This document shows, one piece after another, positions 1 to 10,000 of a stretch of 64,000 bases of DNA (positions are counted from its first letter, which is position 1; each line of letters starts with the position of its first letter). The stretch lies in assembly GCF_049275935.1 (NCBI RefSeq), contig NZ_CP184830.1, positions 6,758,001-6,822,000 of the forward strand. The letters run 5' to 3'. A program made the translations under genes and the position numbers. The stretch is from Endozoicomonas_A sp049275935. Lineage in GTDB: Bacteria; Pseudomonadota; Gammaproteobacteria; Pseudomonadales; Endozoicomonadaceae. The notes beneath the pieces are model-generated. The model saw only the letters and a program-made list of their open reading frames with translations. It did not search any database and was not told the origin of the DNA.

Positions 1-3000
1 ACCCTGGAAGGATTACTGAAACTCGAAATCAATGAAGAGGACGACAAAGCAGCAAGACTTGACAGGGTCCTCACAAGACTTGACAGGGTTACTATACAGC
101 GTGATGGCGAGGATATCTCGGAATACCTGCTCAATGAGATGGATAAGTTCCTCTGGAAAGATGAAAGTGCATCTCTGGAGACCCCAGAGGGGAGTGATAT
201 CAGACGCGACAGAATCCGTGCCCGTCTTGCCCTGATAGTCGAAGAATCGGATCAGCGAGCCAGGGAAAAACAGGCAGAATATCTTTTAGCTGTAGAACAC
301 GAGATGAATATTGACCCTCATAAAAACCCTGCAGCCATGGAAAAGCGCAAAGCTTTCATAGCTAAACTGGCCAGTGATCTGCAGGTTAGGTTTGAAGACG
401 ATGTCAGCCTTTCTGACCGGCAGCATACTCTGGGAGACATAATTCAGGAATTACGGGTTAAAGAAGCAGGCGAAATTTATGAAGATGAAGATCACAGGAG
501 AGCGTGGAACAATAAAATTGCTCATCAACTCAACGTTGAAGATTATAAAGACGACGCCACTTTAGACGTCCAAAGCCGTCTGATTAAAGCAAAACTCGAA
601 CAGCTGGATGAAGAAGTTTTCAAAGTGCCTCAGCCTGACGTTGCTGAGCGTATTGCAGCCATTGAGAATGCGCTTGACAGGCAAATGGCTCGGCTGGGAC
701 CCAAACCCCGATACGTTCTTGATCGTGAGCTAGCCATAGCCAGGCAGGCGGTAAAAGACGCTGAAGGTGAGCTGGAGATGACTAATCACAACCTGGATGC
801 TATCCGTCACAAACAACCGTTATTTTTGCGCACAACTGACAATACCCCTGTTGCCATGGAAGAACACGAAAAGGTTTTCAATCAGGCAATAAAAAAAATT
901 CAGATCAGGTTTGGTCTTACCACAGATGATGAGCAAACCCCTGAAGAGCGATTAGACGACATCAGACATTTCCTGCGCCGGAACTCTGCAGTAACAGAGG
1001 ATGAAGCCCTTGAGAAACTGAGAGCTGCCACAAAAACTCTCAGCACCGCGAACATTGATTCTATGGAAGAAGCTCTTGATGAAATGGGAGCTGCCACGAA
1101 AGCTTTCCGGATCGCGACGTTTAGTGACCTCAATTTACTGGAAGCATCGGATTACTTTACTCGCATTGCAATCTATGCAATCACTCGTGGTCGTTACGAA
1201 ACCGATAAAGTCGAGGGTGAACTGCCTTTAACCAGGAAAAAGTACAATCTGGTCACAAGATTTCTGCGTGAGCACGACAGAAAAAGTTTGGAACTGAGCA
1301 ATGCAGTGGTCCAAGAGGACATTGCACAAATTAATCTGTATGTCAGAGAAGAGGAGATTCTTGAATCTGGAGAGATCGATGAAAAGACTAAAACCTTACA
1401 TGAGCACGAAATAGCTCGGCTGAATTCAGAGCTTATGGATAAAAAAGCAGCTTTATCGGAAGCAGCAGACGCTCTCGGCATTCATCACCAATCGATTCTT
1501 GACGCCACTGAAGATGCCCTGGGTCTCAAACCAGAACCTGCTGATACCGATAAACAACGGGTTAACGCCCTGAGAAACCATAAGCTACTACTGGGCGGGG
1601 AAGATGGGACTGGCGGCAAGATCCGGCAACTGCTTCAGGAACAGGCTCGTCTGGAAGCTGAGGTTGAAACCAGACAAGCAAACCTTGAGAGAAGGAAGGA
1701 AGCCCTGCAGACAGCCCGGAAAGCCGTCGAAATGGACGATGGTCCCTTCCAGTACACGCCGATACAGGCGGAGGTTCGGGCCGCAATCGAAGACTTCGTG
1801 CAGCAGCACTCTCTCAAGAAACAAGCTCTTGAAGCGGCACTGGGTCTGGCACAATCAGCAGTAGAAAACGGTAAGGAAATACCCTGCCTTCCCCATTTCG
1901 ATTTTGACGATGAATTTGCACCGATTCGCCTGCAGGCAATGGTTGGAGACGAACTGACGTCTGCTCAGGCCAGTCGGATTGTAGAAATCTTCAAAAACCT
2001 GAAAGCGAACTTCCCGCCCCTCCGGCCTGAAGAATATGACCCTATGACTGTCGTGGAAGAACTCCATTTTCTGGTGCTCATAGCCAGAGATGGGATGAAA
2101 ACCGGTGCACAACAATACGACAACGAAATTCACACCATGGGCAAAACAGCCATTCACTTCGTCGAGCATCAACCAGGGGACCTGAAAAGCTTCTCGGATT
2201 ACTTCGCTGCCCACTCTGCCAGTGGTAACAAGATCATAGCTCTGCTGCGTGAAGGTTTGATCAGCCAGGTTGAACTTGAGAACTACATGAAGGCCGTCAG
2301 AGGTGTCAATGGTTATCAGACAGTGGCTGAATTTGAACACTTCCTTGGCTACAAAAACGGTGTCAATCCTGACCTCAAAGCCCTTGTCCGGATGCTGTCC
2401 GACAAGGGTGCCGAGGAATTCATAAAGAGTGCTTTTACTCCTGTGACCGTCACCGCAACTGGCCCGGCAGGTATGAAAGAGTCGGTTGCCGGCATGAAAG
2501 AGTACTCAGCTGCGGTCGTCGCCAACTATGTTCTTGACGATATTGCCTTTGACAATGGCCGCAGGACGGCAGCGTTTCTGGCCAATATTAACGAAACCCT
2601 GACACCTTATGCCAATGTTGCCGGACTATCCGAATCAGAACTGATCAGGGCTATCCATGACACATTGATGCAGGCTCATGCCGCTATGGTTGAGCAGCAG
2701 CTACAGGATTACTGGCTGAAACCTTCCGCCTTTCTGGTACAAGCTGTCACCTGGTACTACTCCAGTTACAAACCTCTTCTGGTCGCTCATACCCACTGGC
2801 AGGCTGCCAAACTGTCCCTTGCAAACATGTCATTCCTCTATCTTCTGGATCTGACCAACAGAGGTGATTACCTGCATAGAATGCTCACACCTTTCCAGCA
2901 CTGGTTGGAACGCTACGCTGTTGATCTTGACCGAACCGGCCAATATGCCTACCACAGCGGCATTGAACAAATCTCTGAAGTGGGCGGACTGGCCATGCCA

Positions 3001-3768
3001 CTGGGCAAAGCCGCCTCATCGGTCATTCTGTTAAGAACCGGCTCTGCGCTGTTTGCCAGACAGTACAATGCCAACCCACAGAGCTATCGCAGCCTTTCCC
3101 GTCTGATGCCCGAAATAGTGAAATCCATGGGTTCCCGCCAGGGGGTTCAGGTTCCGTTGCTGCACAGGGTGACGCCACAAAAAGTAAAAACGCTGGCCTC
3201 AGCCACAGCCGGTCTCGTATTGGGTCCGGTAGCCACAGCCGGATCATACGCCCATGGCCTTTTATCCGGGTTTACTTACGCTCAAACTTTCGGATTCGCT
3301 CTGGCGTCGAGTCTCACTTTCGACTTCTTTATGAATGACAACAAGATGCTCACTCAATGGCTGGGTGGACCTCTGGGCCGCAGCCTGGACAAAATTAGTC
3401 GCTGGATAGGCATGGGTGAAACGGACGGTGAATATGTGAAACGTACTGCTGTTGCTTTGCCTCAACGCTTGACCGAAACCGATGAAGCCTATGCGAACCG
3501 TATTAAAGCAGACGACACGATGTATGGCTGGACCCGACACGAAAATTACCTGCAGTTTCGTGAACGCCGGGATCGCACCATGAAGCTGTTCGAGAATAGC
3601 TGGGAGAAATACTTCAGGGAAAATGTGCCTAAATGGTCATTTTCCCACGCAGATAGTATTCCTTACTCTTATACCCTGGGTGCCCTTTTCGAGTCAGGGG
3701 CTGCAGCGCCTGAGCCCCCTTCCACAGCCGTGAAAACAGCATCAGCTGGTCTCAAGGTCAGGAAATGA
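1..3768 (+). CDS. G1: giant array protein, 5' end outside window (1255 residues visible)
   Basis: The frame is open from base 1, so the ATG at 139 is an internal methionine and the signal peptide and N-domain lie upstream of the window. The visible part starts in a module with E-D-D-K-A-A-R-L, then continues through the N-I-D-P-H and H-Q-L-N-V-E-D-Y-K-D-D modules, the L-D-R-E-L heptad region, a D-E-Q-T-P-E-E-R-L module (about residues 310-325, shared with G9 and G10), an R-K-K-Y module, and the L-G-G-x-D-G-T-G-G module. The C-domain starts near visible residue 578. Its extreme tail (A-A-A-P-E-P-P-S, then K-V-R-K) is unlike the tails of the other members, which suggests replacement or drift. 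It is followed by the longest spacer of the array. Function unknown. Confidence 0.93.
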   Translation, partial: TLEGLLKLEINEEDDKAARLDRVLTRLDRVTIQRDGEDISEYLLNEMDKFLWKDESASLETPEGSDIRRDRIRARLALIVEESDQRAREKQAEYLLAVEHEMNIDPHKNPAAMEKRKAFIAKLASDLQVRFEDDVSLSDRQHTLGDIIQELRVKEAGEIYEDEDHRRAWNNKIAHQLNVEDYKDDATLDVQSRLIKAKLEQLDEEVFKVPQPDVAERIAAIENALDRQMARLGPKPRYVLDRELAIARQAVKDAEGELEMTNHNLDAIRHKQPLFLRTTDNTPVAMEEHEKVFNQAIKKIQIRFGLTTDDEQTPEERLDDIRHFLRRNSAVTEDEALEKLRAATKTLSTANIDSMEEALDEMGAATKAFRIATFSDLNLLEASDYFTRIAIYAITRGRYETDKVEGELPLTRKKYNLVTRFLREHDRKSLELSNAVVQEDIAQINLYVREEEILESGEIDEKTKTLHEHEIARLNSELMDKKAALSEAADALGIHHQSILDATEDALGLKPEPADTDKQRVNALRNHKLLLGGEDGTGGKIRQLLQEQARLEAEVETRQANLERRKEALQTARKAVEMDDGPFQYTPIQAEVRAAIEDFVQQHSLKKQALEAALGLAQSAVENGKEIPCLPHFDFDDEFAPIRLQAMVGDELTSAQASRIVEIFKNLKANFPPLRPEEYDPMTVVEELHFLVLIARDGMKTGAQQYDNEIHTMGKTAIHFVEHQPGDLKSFSDYFAAHSASGNKIIALLREGLISQVELENYMKAVRGVNGYQTVAEFEHFLGYKNGVNPDLKALVRMLSDKGAEEFIKSAFTPVTVTATGPAGMKESVAGMKEYSAAVVANYVLDDIAFDNGRRTAAFLANINETLTPYANVAGLSESELIRAIHDTLMQAHAAMVEQQLQDYWLKPSAFLVQAVTWYYSSYKPLLVAHTHWQAAKLSLANMSFLYLLDLTNRGDYLHRMLTPFQHWLERYAVDLDRTGQYAYHSGIEQISEVGGLAMPLGKAASSVILLRTGSALFARQYNANPQSYRSLSRLMPEIVKSMGSRQGVQVPLLHRVTPQKVKTLASATAGLVLGPVATAGSYAHGLLSGFTYAQTFGFALASSLTFDFFMNDNKMLTQWLGGPLGRSLDKISRWIGMGETDGEYVKRTAVALPQRLTETDEAYANRIKADDTMYGWTRHENYLQFRERRDRTMKLFENSWEKYFRENVPKWSFSHADSIPYSYTLGALFESGAAAPEPPSTAVKTASAGLKVRK
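54..95 (+). repeat. 21-bp in-frame tandem duplication in G1
   Basis: Two adjacent 21-bp units (54-74 and 75-95) share their first 15 bases and encode R-L-D-R-V twice. It is one of several in-frame micro-duplications in the variable middles. Confidence 0.75.
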
Positions 3769-4058
3769 CACCTTCATAGCCAACCAAAAGAAATCAGCAC
3801 AAAGAAATACAGACTGGATTGTTTCGGATCAAACTATCGAGTAAACCCTGTCAGAAAGTATGGAGGTATTCCTTCCCTGAAAAAACCAATCAATTCTACC
3901 AAGCAGCTTACCAGATTTGCCACTGTGAACTAGATTCTCTCAACGGCTTATCGAAACAGCGATGAGCGACTGACCATAAGCGATTAGAAAAGGTTTCCCC
4001 GCTCCGGGTGTGCGTCACCTTTCACGGCGATAAAAGTACTCAGCTCTGAGGTAGTAGA
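3769..4058 (+). promoter_or_regulatory. G1/G2 spacer, longest in the array, with G2 leader and ribosome site
   Basis: The last 90 or so bases (from about 3966) align with the standard array spacer: a relic of the usual G-A-C-T-G-A stop context, then the conserved TAAAAGTACT box at 4031-4040, and GAGG at 4048-4051, 7 nt before the G2 ATG. The upstream part (3769 to about 3965) has no counterpart at the other junctions. I see no gene, no convincing terminator (no GC stem with T-run) and no strong -35/-10 pair in it. It may hold a promoter or be residue of a lost gene tail. Confidence 0.6.
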
Positions 4059-7000
4059 ATGGCAAATACTCGCCCCAATGCATTAAGCTTTGCAGTGGCC
4101 GTTGCAATCAGCTCTTCCATCATGGCCACAGACGCAATGGCCGAGCGCAAACTGCAGACAAAATCCGCTGATATTCTGAACAAAGGACATACAGAGTATA
4201 CCCGGAGCGAAGTCATAGTTAAGCAAACTTTGGACAATGACCAGCAGCCAATACCCAAATCCTGCACAACCACCTACCCTGATCAGACTCAGGTCAGAGC
4301 AGACTACGAACTGCCTTCTGAAGGCTTCACAGACACTCTGTCTGGCATTGGCGGCGCTTCCAGTGTTGATCTTTTTGAAACAGACGAGAAGGACGTTGCT
4401 CAGAAATACACCAAAGTTCTCAAGATAGGTAATGAGGGGATATTCAGGTTCACCCATAACCTGGCAGAAAAGGCACTGGTCATTGAAGTCAGAAACGGAA
4501 TGACCGATCAGGATTCAATTGCAGCAGTTCGAAATCAATTAGGCGACCTCCAGTCATTAGAACCCTTAACGAAAGTTGCCAGCCCCGAACAACTGACCAG
4601 AGTGCTGAAAGGTGCACACGAAAGAGCGGGACAACTTGGCGAAATGGATAACTATGTTGCCCTTGCCACTATTGAAGTAGATGAAGTGAATGTGAAAGGG
4701 CGTACTTTCATGCGTCTTATCGCTGCCAACGATCAGCCTCCTGATTTAGTGCGCCTGGGTCAATCGCTCTTTGTCAATGATGAAGTGCTTTTCGCAGCAG
4801 CTACCTCTGCCTATACCCAGGTTCATGTAATGGAGGAAGATTTACAACAGGAAGCCCTGAACGATCTATTGCACTGTCATCAACCCGTTGGCTATGTTGT
4901 CCACGTCGAGGATGATGCACAAGCTTATCCTGTGCCTGTAGGCTACCCAAGACTGGAAGTGACTGAGACTCCGGGAGAAGTTATTGTTTTCCGTGGTCAG
5001 AAGCAAAACCCGGCCGATGTCGCTTTTGTGGAGGGGCTCTATAACATGTGGGCGGAAGAGGCCCGTAATCCCCCCTCTGCAGCAAAAACACAAATCAAAA
5101 AAGATAAGGTCAAAGGCTACCAGCACACCATCCGAAGCAGGCAGATGGCACTGCTGGAGAATTTGGCTGTAGAGCTACATACTGAAGAAGATAGCCAAGC
5201 GACGCTTCAATACGAAGAGGATCTGTGGACACTGATACACTATGAATATCTTGAGCAGGCATTGACCAGTGCAACTTCAGATGGAGCAGATGAATTTGAA
5301 CTCACAGTAGAACAGATCGAAGACGCTTTCCCGGTCCTCACATCGACCTGGGTGCTTAATCGGCTCGAAAAACGCTTCAGCTTCAAACCTGCACTTAGAA
5401 ATCTTCTGACTAACCCACTCTTTATTCAGACTATTCAGGAAGAGATAGTGGATGACAGTTATCTTAATCAGCTGCAGGACGATACTCTTGAGGTCATAGA
5501 AAAGCTTACTTCCAAACCCATAAGCGACATATCCAGACAGATGAATGAGATGGATGATAAGCAGGTATTCTTGCTAATAAAAGAACTCAGTCTCAGGCAT
5601 CTTAGAAAAGAGATAAATCTCGAAACGCAGAAAGACACTATCAGTGAAAGAGGGAGACTCAGAGCAGATCAACTCAAACAACAAATTAACAAGGAGCTTA
5701 TACAACTTCGTCAGGAGCGGGCACAAGAGAAAGAATTGATGCAGAAGCTTGAACAGGAAGTCGAATGTAATCCAGAGCAGTCAATAAAAACTCATGGCGC
5801 CAGAATAAGAGCCAGAATAGCTCGCAGTGCTCAAATGGCAAAAGAACTTGGTATCGATAACTGGGATGATACCAAGCCAAACGAAGAACAACTCAGGATC
5901 ATTGCAAAAGAAATTGGTAAAATCAATCGATTGGTTGTCGCAATATTTACCGCAACAGGTCAGTCTGATGACAAAACTGTAAAAGCAAAACCGGCGGTCA
6001 CTGAACGTGAGCGAGGTGTTGATTCGGTCAAAGAATTCAGTCTGGGTTACCTTCAGTACATTCAACAGCTGCTGCGACAAAACAGAGAAGTCACCGATGA
6101 ACAAGTCCGGAAAAGACAAGCTATCGTTGAAAGTAAACAACAGAGCACCACTGCGAAACTTCAGCGGGAAGCACAGAAAAGCTGGTTACAGAAAGACTGG
6201 TTACAGAAACTTCAGCAGGAAGCAGGACAAGTTCCATCTCTGGCACAACAAGTCCATGATGCCAGAACAGGTGCCACAAAGGTTCGCAATGCTCAAATGG
6301 CAGCAGAGCTTGGTATTGACAACTGGGATGATGCCCAGCCAGTCGAAGAACAAGCCAGACTCATCAGAAATAAAATTGCTGAACTCAAGCAATGGGTAGC
6401 AGCAACAGAGCAGCCTGATAAAGAAGCTGCAAACGTAAAACCGACGGCCATTACAGGCAAGCGAGATATTATTTCCGTTAATGAAGACGATCCGGTTATC
6501 CTTCAGTCCATTCAACAACACCTGCAACAAAAAGAAGAACGAACCGACCGGGAATTCCAGAATAGTCTGAGCGACATTGAACGTCGGCTCGGTCTGGTCC
6601 CGGATAGTGAAAAGACCCTGGAATTTCGTTGCCGGGCTGTTCGTGAACACATCAGGATGCAGGACGCTCAGACCGAAATAGAGCTGGCAAAACGGAAAAA
6701 ATCGATACGGAGCCTTCAGAAGGAGATTGAACGAGCTCAAGTTGAGAGAAAAGAAGAACGAACCGATCAGGAAATCCAGGATAGTCTGAGTGGCATTGAA
6801 CGTCAGCTCGGTCTGGTCCCGGATAGTGAAAAGACCCTGAAATTTCGTTGCCGGGCTGTTCGTGAACACATCAGGATGCAGGACGCTCGGACCGAATTAG
6901 AGCTGAAAAAACGGGAAAACTCGATACTGCGCCTTGAGATTGAGATTGAACGAGCTCAAATTGTGAGAAAAGAAGTTCGTGAAGTCATAGCCGCCGCCAG

Positions 7001-10000
7001 ACAGGATTACAACACTCGAATGACAGCGGTGCCTGGTATTGTCGCAACAGGACAGCCCGAAGAAGAAGCTTTCAAAGAAAAACTTGCGGCCATAGAAAAA
7101 GCCCTGGAGTTGGATCACCTGGATCGCGAGGACGATGTCTATTACCGCCGTAACGCCATTTCTGAAGAAATTCACACATACATTGCAGAAGCCGGGAAGA
7201 ATGCAGAGAAGGAGGCTCTTGAAATACTGGAAACAGTAGAAGAAATATTCAAACTCGAAGTCAACCAGGATGATCACAAAACAACGAGGCTTGAGAGGGT
7301 TCGCAGAAAGCTAAAAAGCGGTGATGTCTCAGAATCCATGCTGAATGAGATAGACGCTGTTATCTGGAAAATTGAAAGCTCACTTGGATACCAAATCGCA
7401 AAAAAAATTCAGATACTTCAAAAATTTATTACCTTTCATGTCGAAACCCCGGATGTCGATTGGCAGGTCACAAAGCAACAGAGAAAGATGCTTGAAGCTG
7501 TAGAAGACGAGCTGAACATCGACACCAGTGAAAACCCTTCTGCGAAAGAAAGAGGCAAGGGTTTTGCCGCTGAACTGGCATTGGATCTGGAAGTAGAATT
7601 TGAAAAAGGCGCCAGTCTGAATGACCAGAAGTATGCTCTGAGTAACAAAATTCAAGCATTAAGGGAAAAAGTAAACGACCATTATGACACTGAAGAGCTC
7701 ACCAGAGATGCAAACAATGAAATGGCTCGGCAACTTAACATTGAGGGCTATAAGAACGATGCCCCTTTGGAGGATCAGATCAGTCTTATTGAAAAAACAC
7801 TTCAGGAGCTGGATGAAGAAGTTGACATAGTGGGTCGGCCTAAAATTTATGACCGTATCGCAGCCATTGAAAATGAACTTGACAGGCAAATGGCTTGCCT
7901 GGGTAAAACCCAATACGTTCCTGATCATGGCTTAGCCACAGCCAGACGAGTAGTAAAAGAAACTGAAAGTGAGCTGGCAGATGTTCATCACAAACTCAAT
8001 ACCCTTCCTGACAATGAAGACGACACGGCTCTCTATCAGGTAATGAACGGTGACATTGATGAGAAGAGTAAAACCTTATATGAGTACGAAATAGCCCGTC
8101 AGGCAGGTGAGATTGAATCCGGAAAAGCAGATATTGAGGGAATGGAGGAAGCGCTGAAGGCCGACGAGAAAGCCGCCGAAAATGATGGCTGTCCCTTCCG
8201 GTACAGTCCCTTCCAGTACACGCCAGGTCAGGCAGAAGCTCTGGAAGCTCTCCACAAATTCAGTCGGCAGCACCCTCTCAAAAAACAAGCGCTGGAAGCC
8301 GCATTGAGTCTGGAACAATCAGCATTAGCAAGAGGTAAGCCAATCCCCTGCCTGTCGGGTTTCATGTTGTACGATGAATTTGCACCGATTCGCTTGTACG
8401 CAATGTTCGGATACGATCTGAATCAGGCTCGTCGTATTGCGGAAGTCTTCAAGAGTCTGAAGACAACCTCGTTGGAATACCCTCACGATTCTTTGTTCGC
8501 AAATCAACTTCAACTTCTGAATACCCTGAAAGAAATTCAGACTCTGACGCAGAAGGTCACCAATGAGATGGGAAAAGGGTCCCAACAATACGACGACGTA
8601 ATTCACGCCTTAGGCTCAACGGTTACTCACTTCGTTGAGCATTCAGCAGAGGACCAGAAAAGCATCTCGGAGTACTTCTCAACCGACACCGCCAGTGGCA
8701 AAAAGATGATAAGTCTGCTGCGTGAAGGACTGATCAGCAAGATTGAATTAGAGAATTATATCAAAGCCGCCAGAGGTGTTGATGGTTATCAGACAGTGGC
8801 TGAATTTGAACATTTCCTTGGTTATAAACACGGCGTTGAAGCAAGAGAATTCCGGAAGACTATCCGGATGCTGCCCGACAAGGATGCTGAAGAACTTATA
8901 CAAAGTGTCTTTACTCCTGTGGTTGTGGCTGCAACGGGCCCGACAGGTATAAAAGAGTCAGTTGCCGGCGTAACAGATTACACTGCAGCTGTTATCGCCA
9001 ACTATGTTCTTGACGATATTGCTTTTGAAAATGGCCGAAAGACGGCAGCATTCCTGACCTATGTTCAGGATACCCTGACACCTTATGCCAATGCTGCCGA
9101 CCTGTCTGAATCAGACCTGATCAAGGTTGTCCATGACACATTGATGCAGGCTCATGCCGCTGCGGTTGAGCAGCAGCTAAAGGATTACTGGATCAAACCT
9201 TCAGCCTCCCTGGCGCAGGTTGTCACATGGTACTACTCCAGCTATAAACCCTTACTGGTTGCCAATACTGCCTGGCAGGCTGTCGGGCTGTCACTCTCAA
9301 ACATGTCGTACCTTTATCTTCTGGATCTGACCAACAGGGGAGATTACCTGCACCGGATGCTGACACCTTTTCAAAACTGGATAGAAGGCTACGGTATTGA
9401 TCCTGACCGGACCGGCCAATCTGCCTACCACAATGGAATTGAACAAATCTCTGAAGTAGGCGGACTGGCCATGCCATTGGGCAAGGCCGCTTCCTCAGTC
9501 ATTCTGCTGAGAACCAGCTCCATGCTGTTTGCCAGACAGTACAACGCCAATCCTCATAGCTATCGCAGCATTAACCGCCTGGTGCCTGAAATGCTGAAAT
9601 CCATGGATTCCGGAGGGATACAGGTACCACTGCTGCACCGGGTAACACCACAAAAAGTGAAAACTCTGGCCTCTGCCATCGCCGGTCTGGTGTTGGGTCC
9701 GGTAGCCACTGTCGGATCATACGCCCACGGCCTTGTATCTGGATTTACCTATGCCCAGACATTCGGATTCGCTCTGGCAACCAGTCTCACTTACGACTTT
9801 TTTATGAACGACAACAAGATGCTCACCCAATGGCTGGCTGGCCCCCTGGGACGTAGTCTTGACAAAATTAATCGCTGGCAGGGCGTGGGTGAAACAGACG
9901 ATGAATATGTGAAACGGACCGCTGTCGTTTCACCTCAGGGCTTCAGTGAATCCGATGAAGAGTACGCAACTCGTGTTAAAGCAAGCAACAATATGTTGGG

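Noticed and set aside
139..141. ATG at 139 as the start of G1
   Set aside because: The frame is open to base 1 and the upstream codons encode a family module, so this is an internal methionine.
3826..3860. Weak -35/-10 pair (TTGTTT, 17 nt, TAAACC) as promoter for G2
   Set aside because: Only three of six bases match consensus in each hexamer, which is expected by chance in a 290-bp spacer.
4041..4050. CTCAG-CT-CTGAG palindrome overlapping the ribosome site as a regulatory hairpin
   Set aside because: It is intact before G2, G5 and G9 but broken without compensation before G3, G4, G10, G11 and G12, and its two-base loop is unfavourable.
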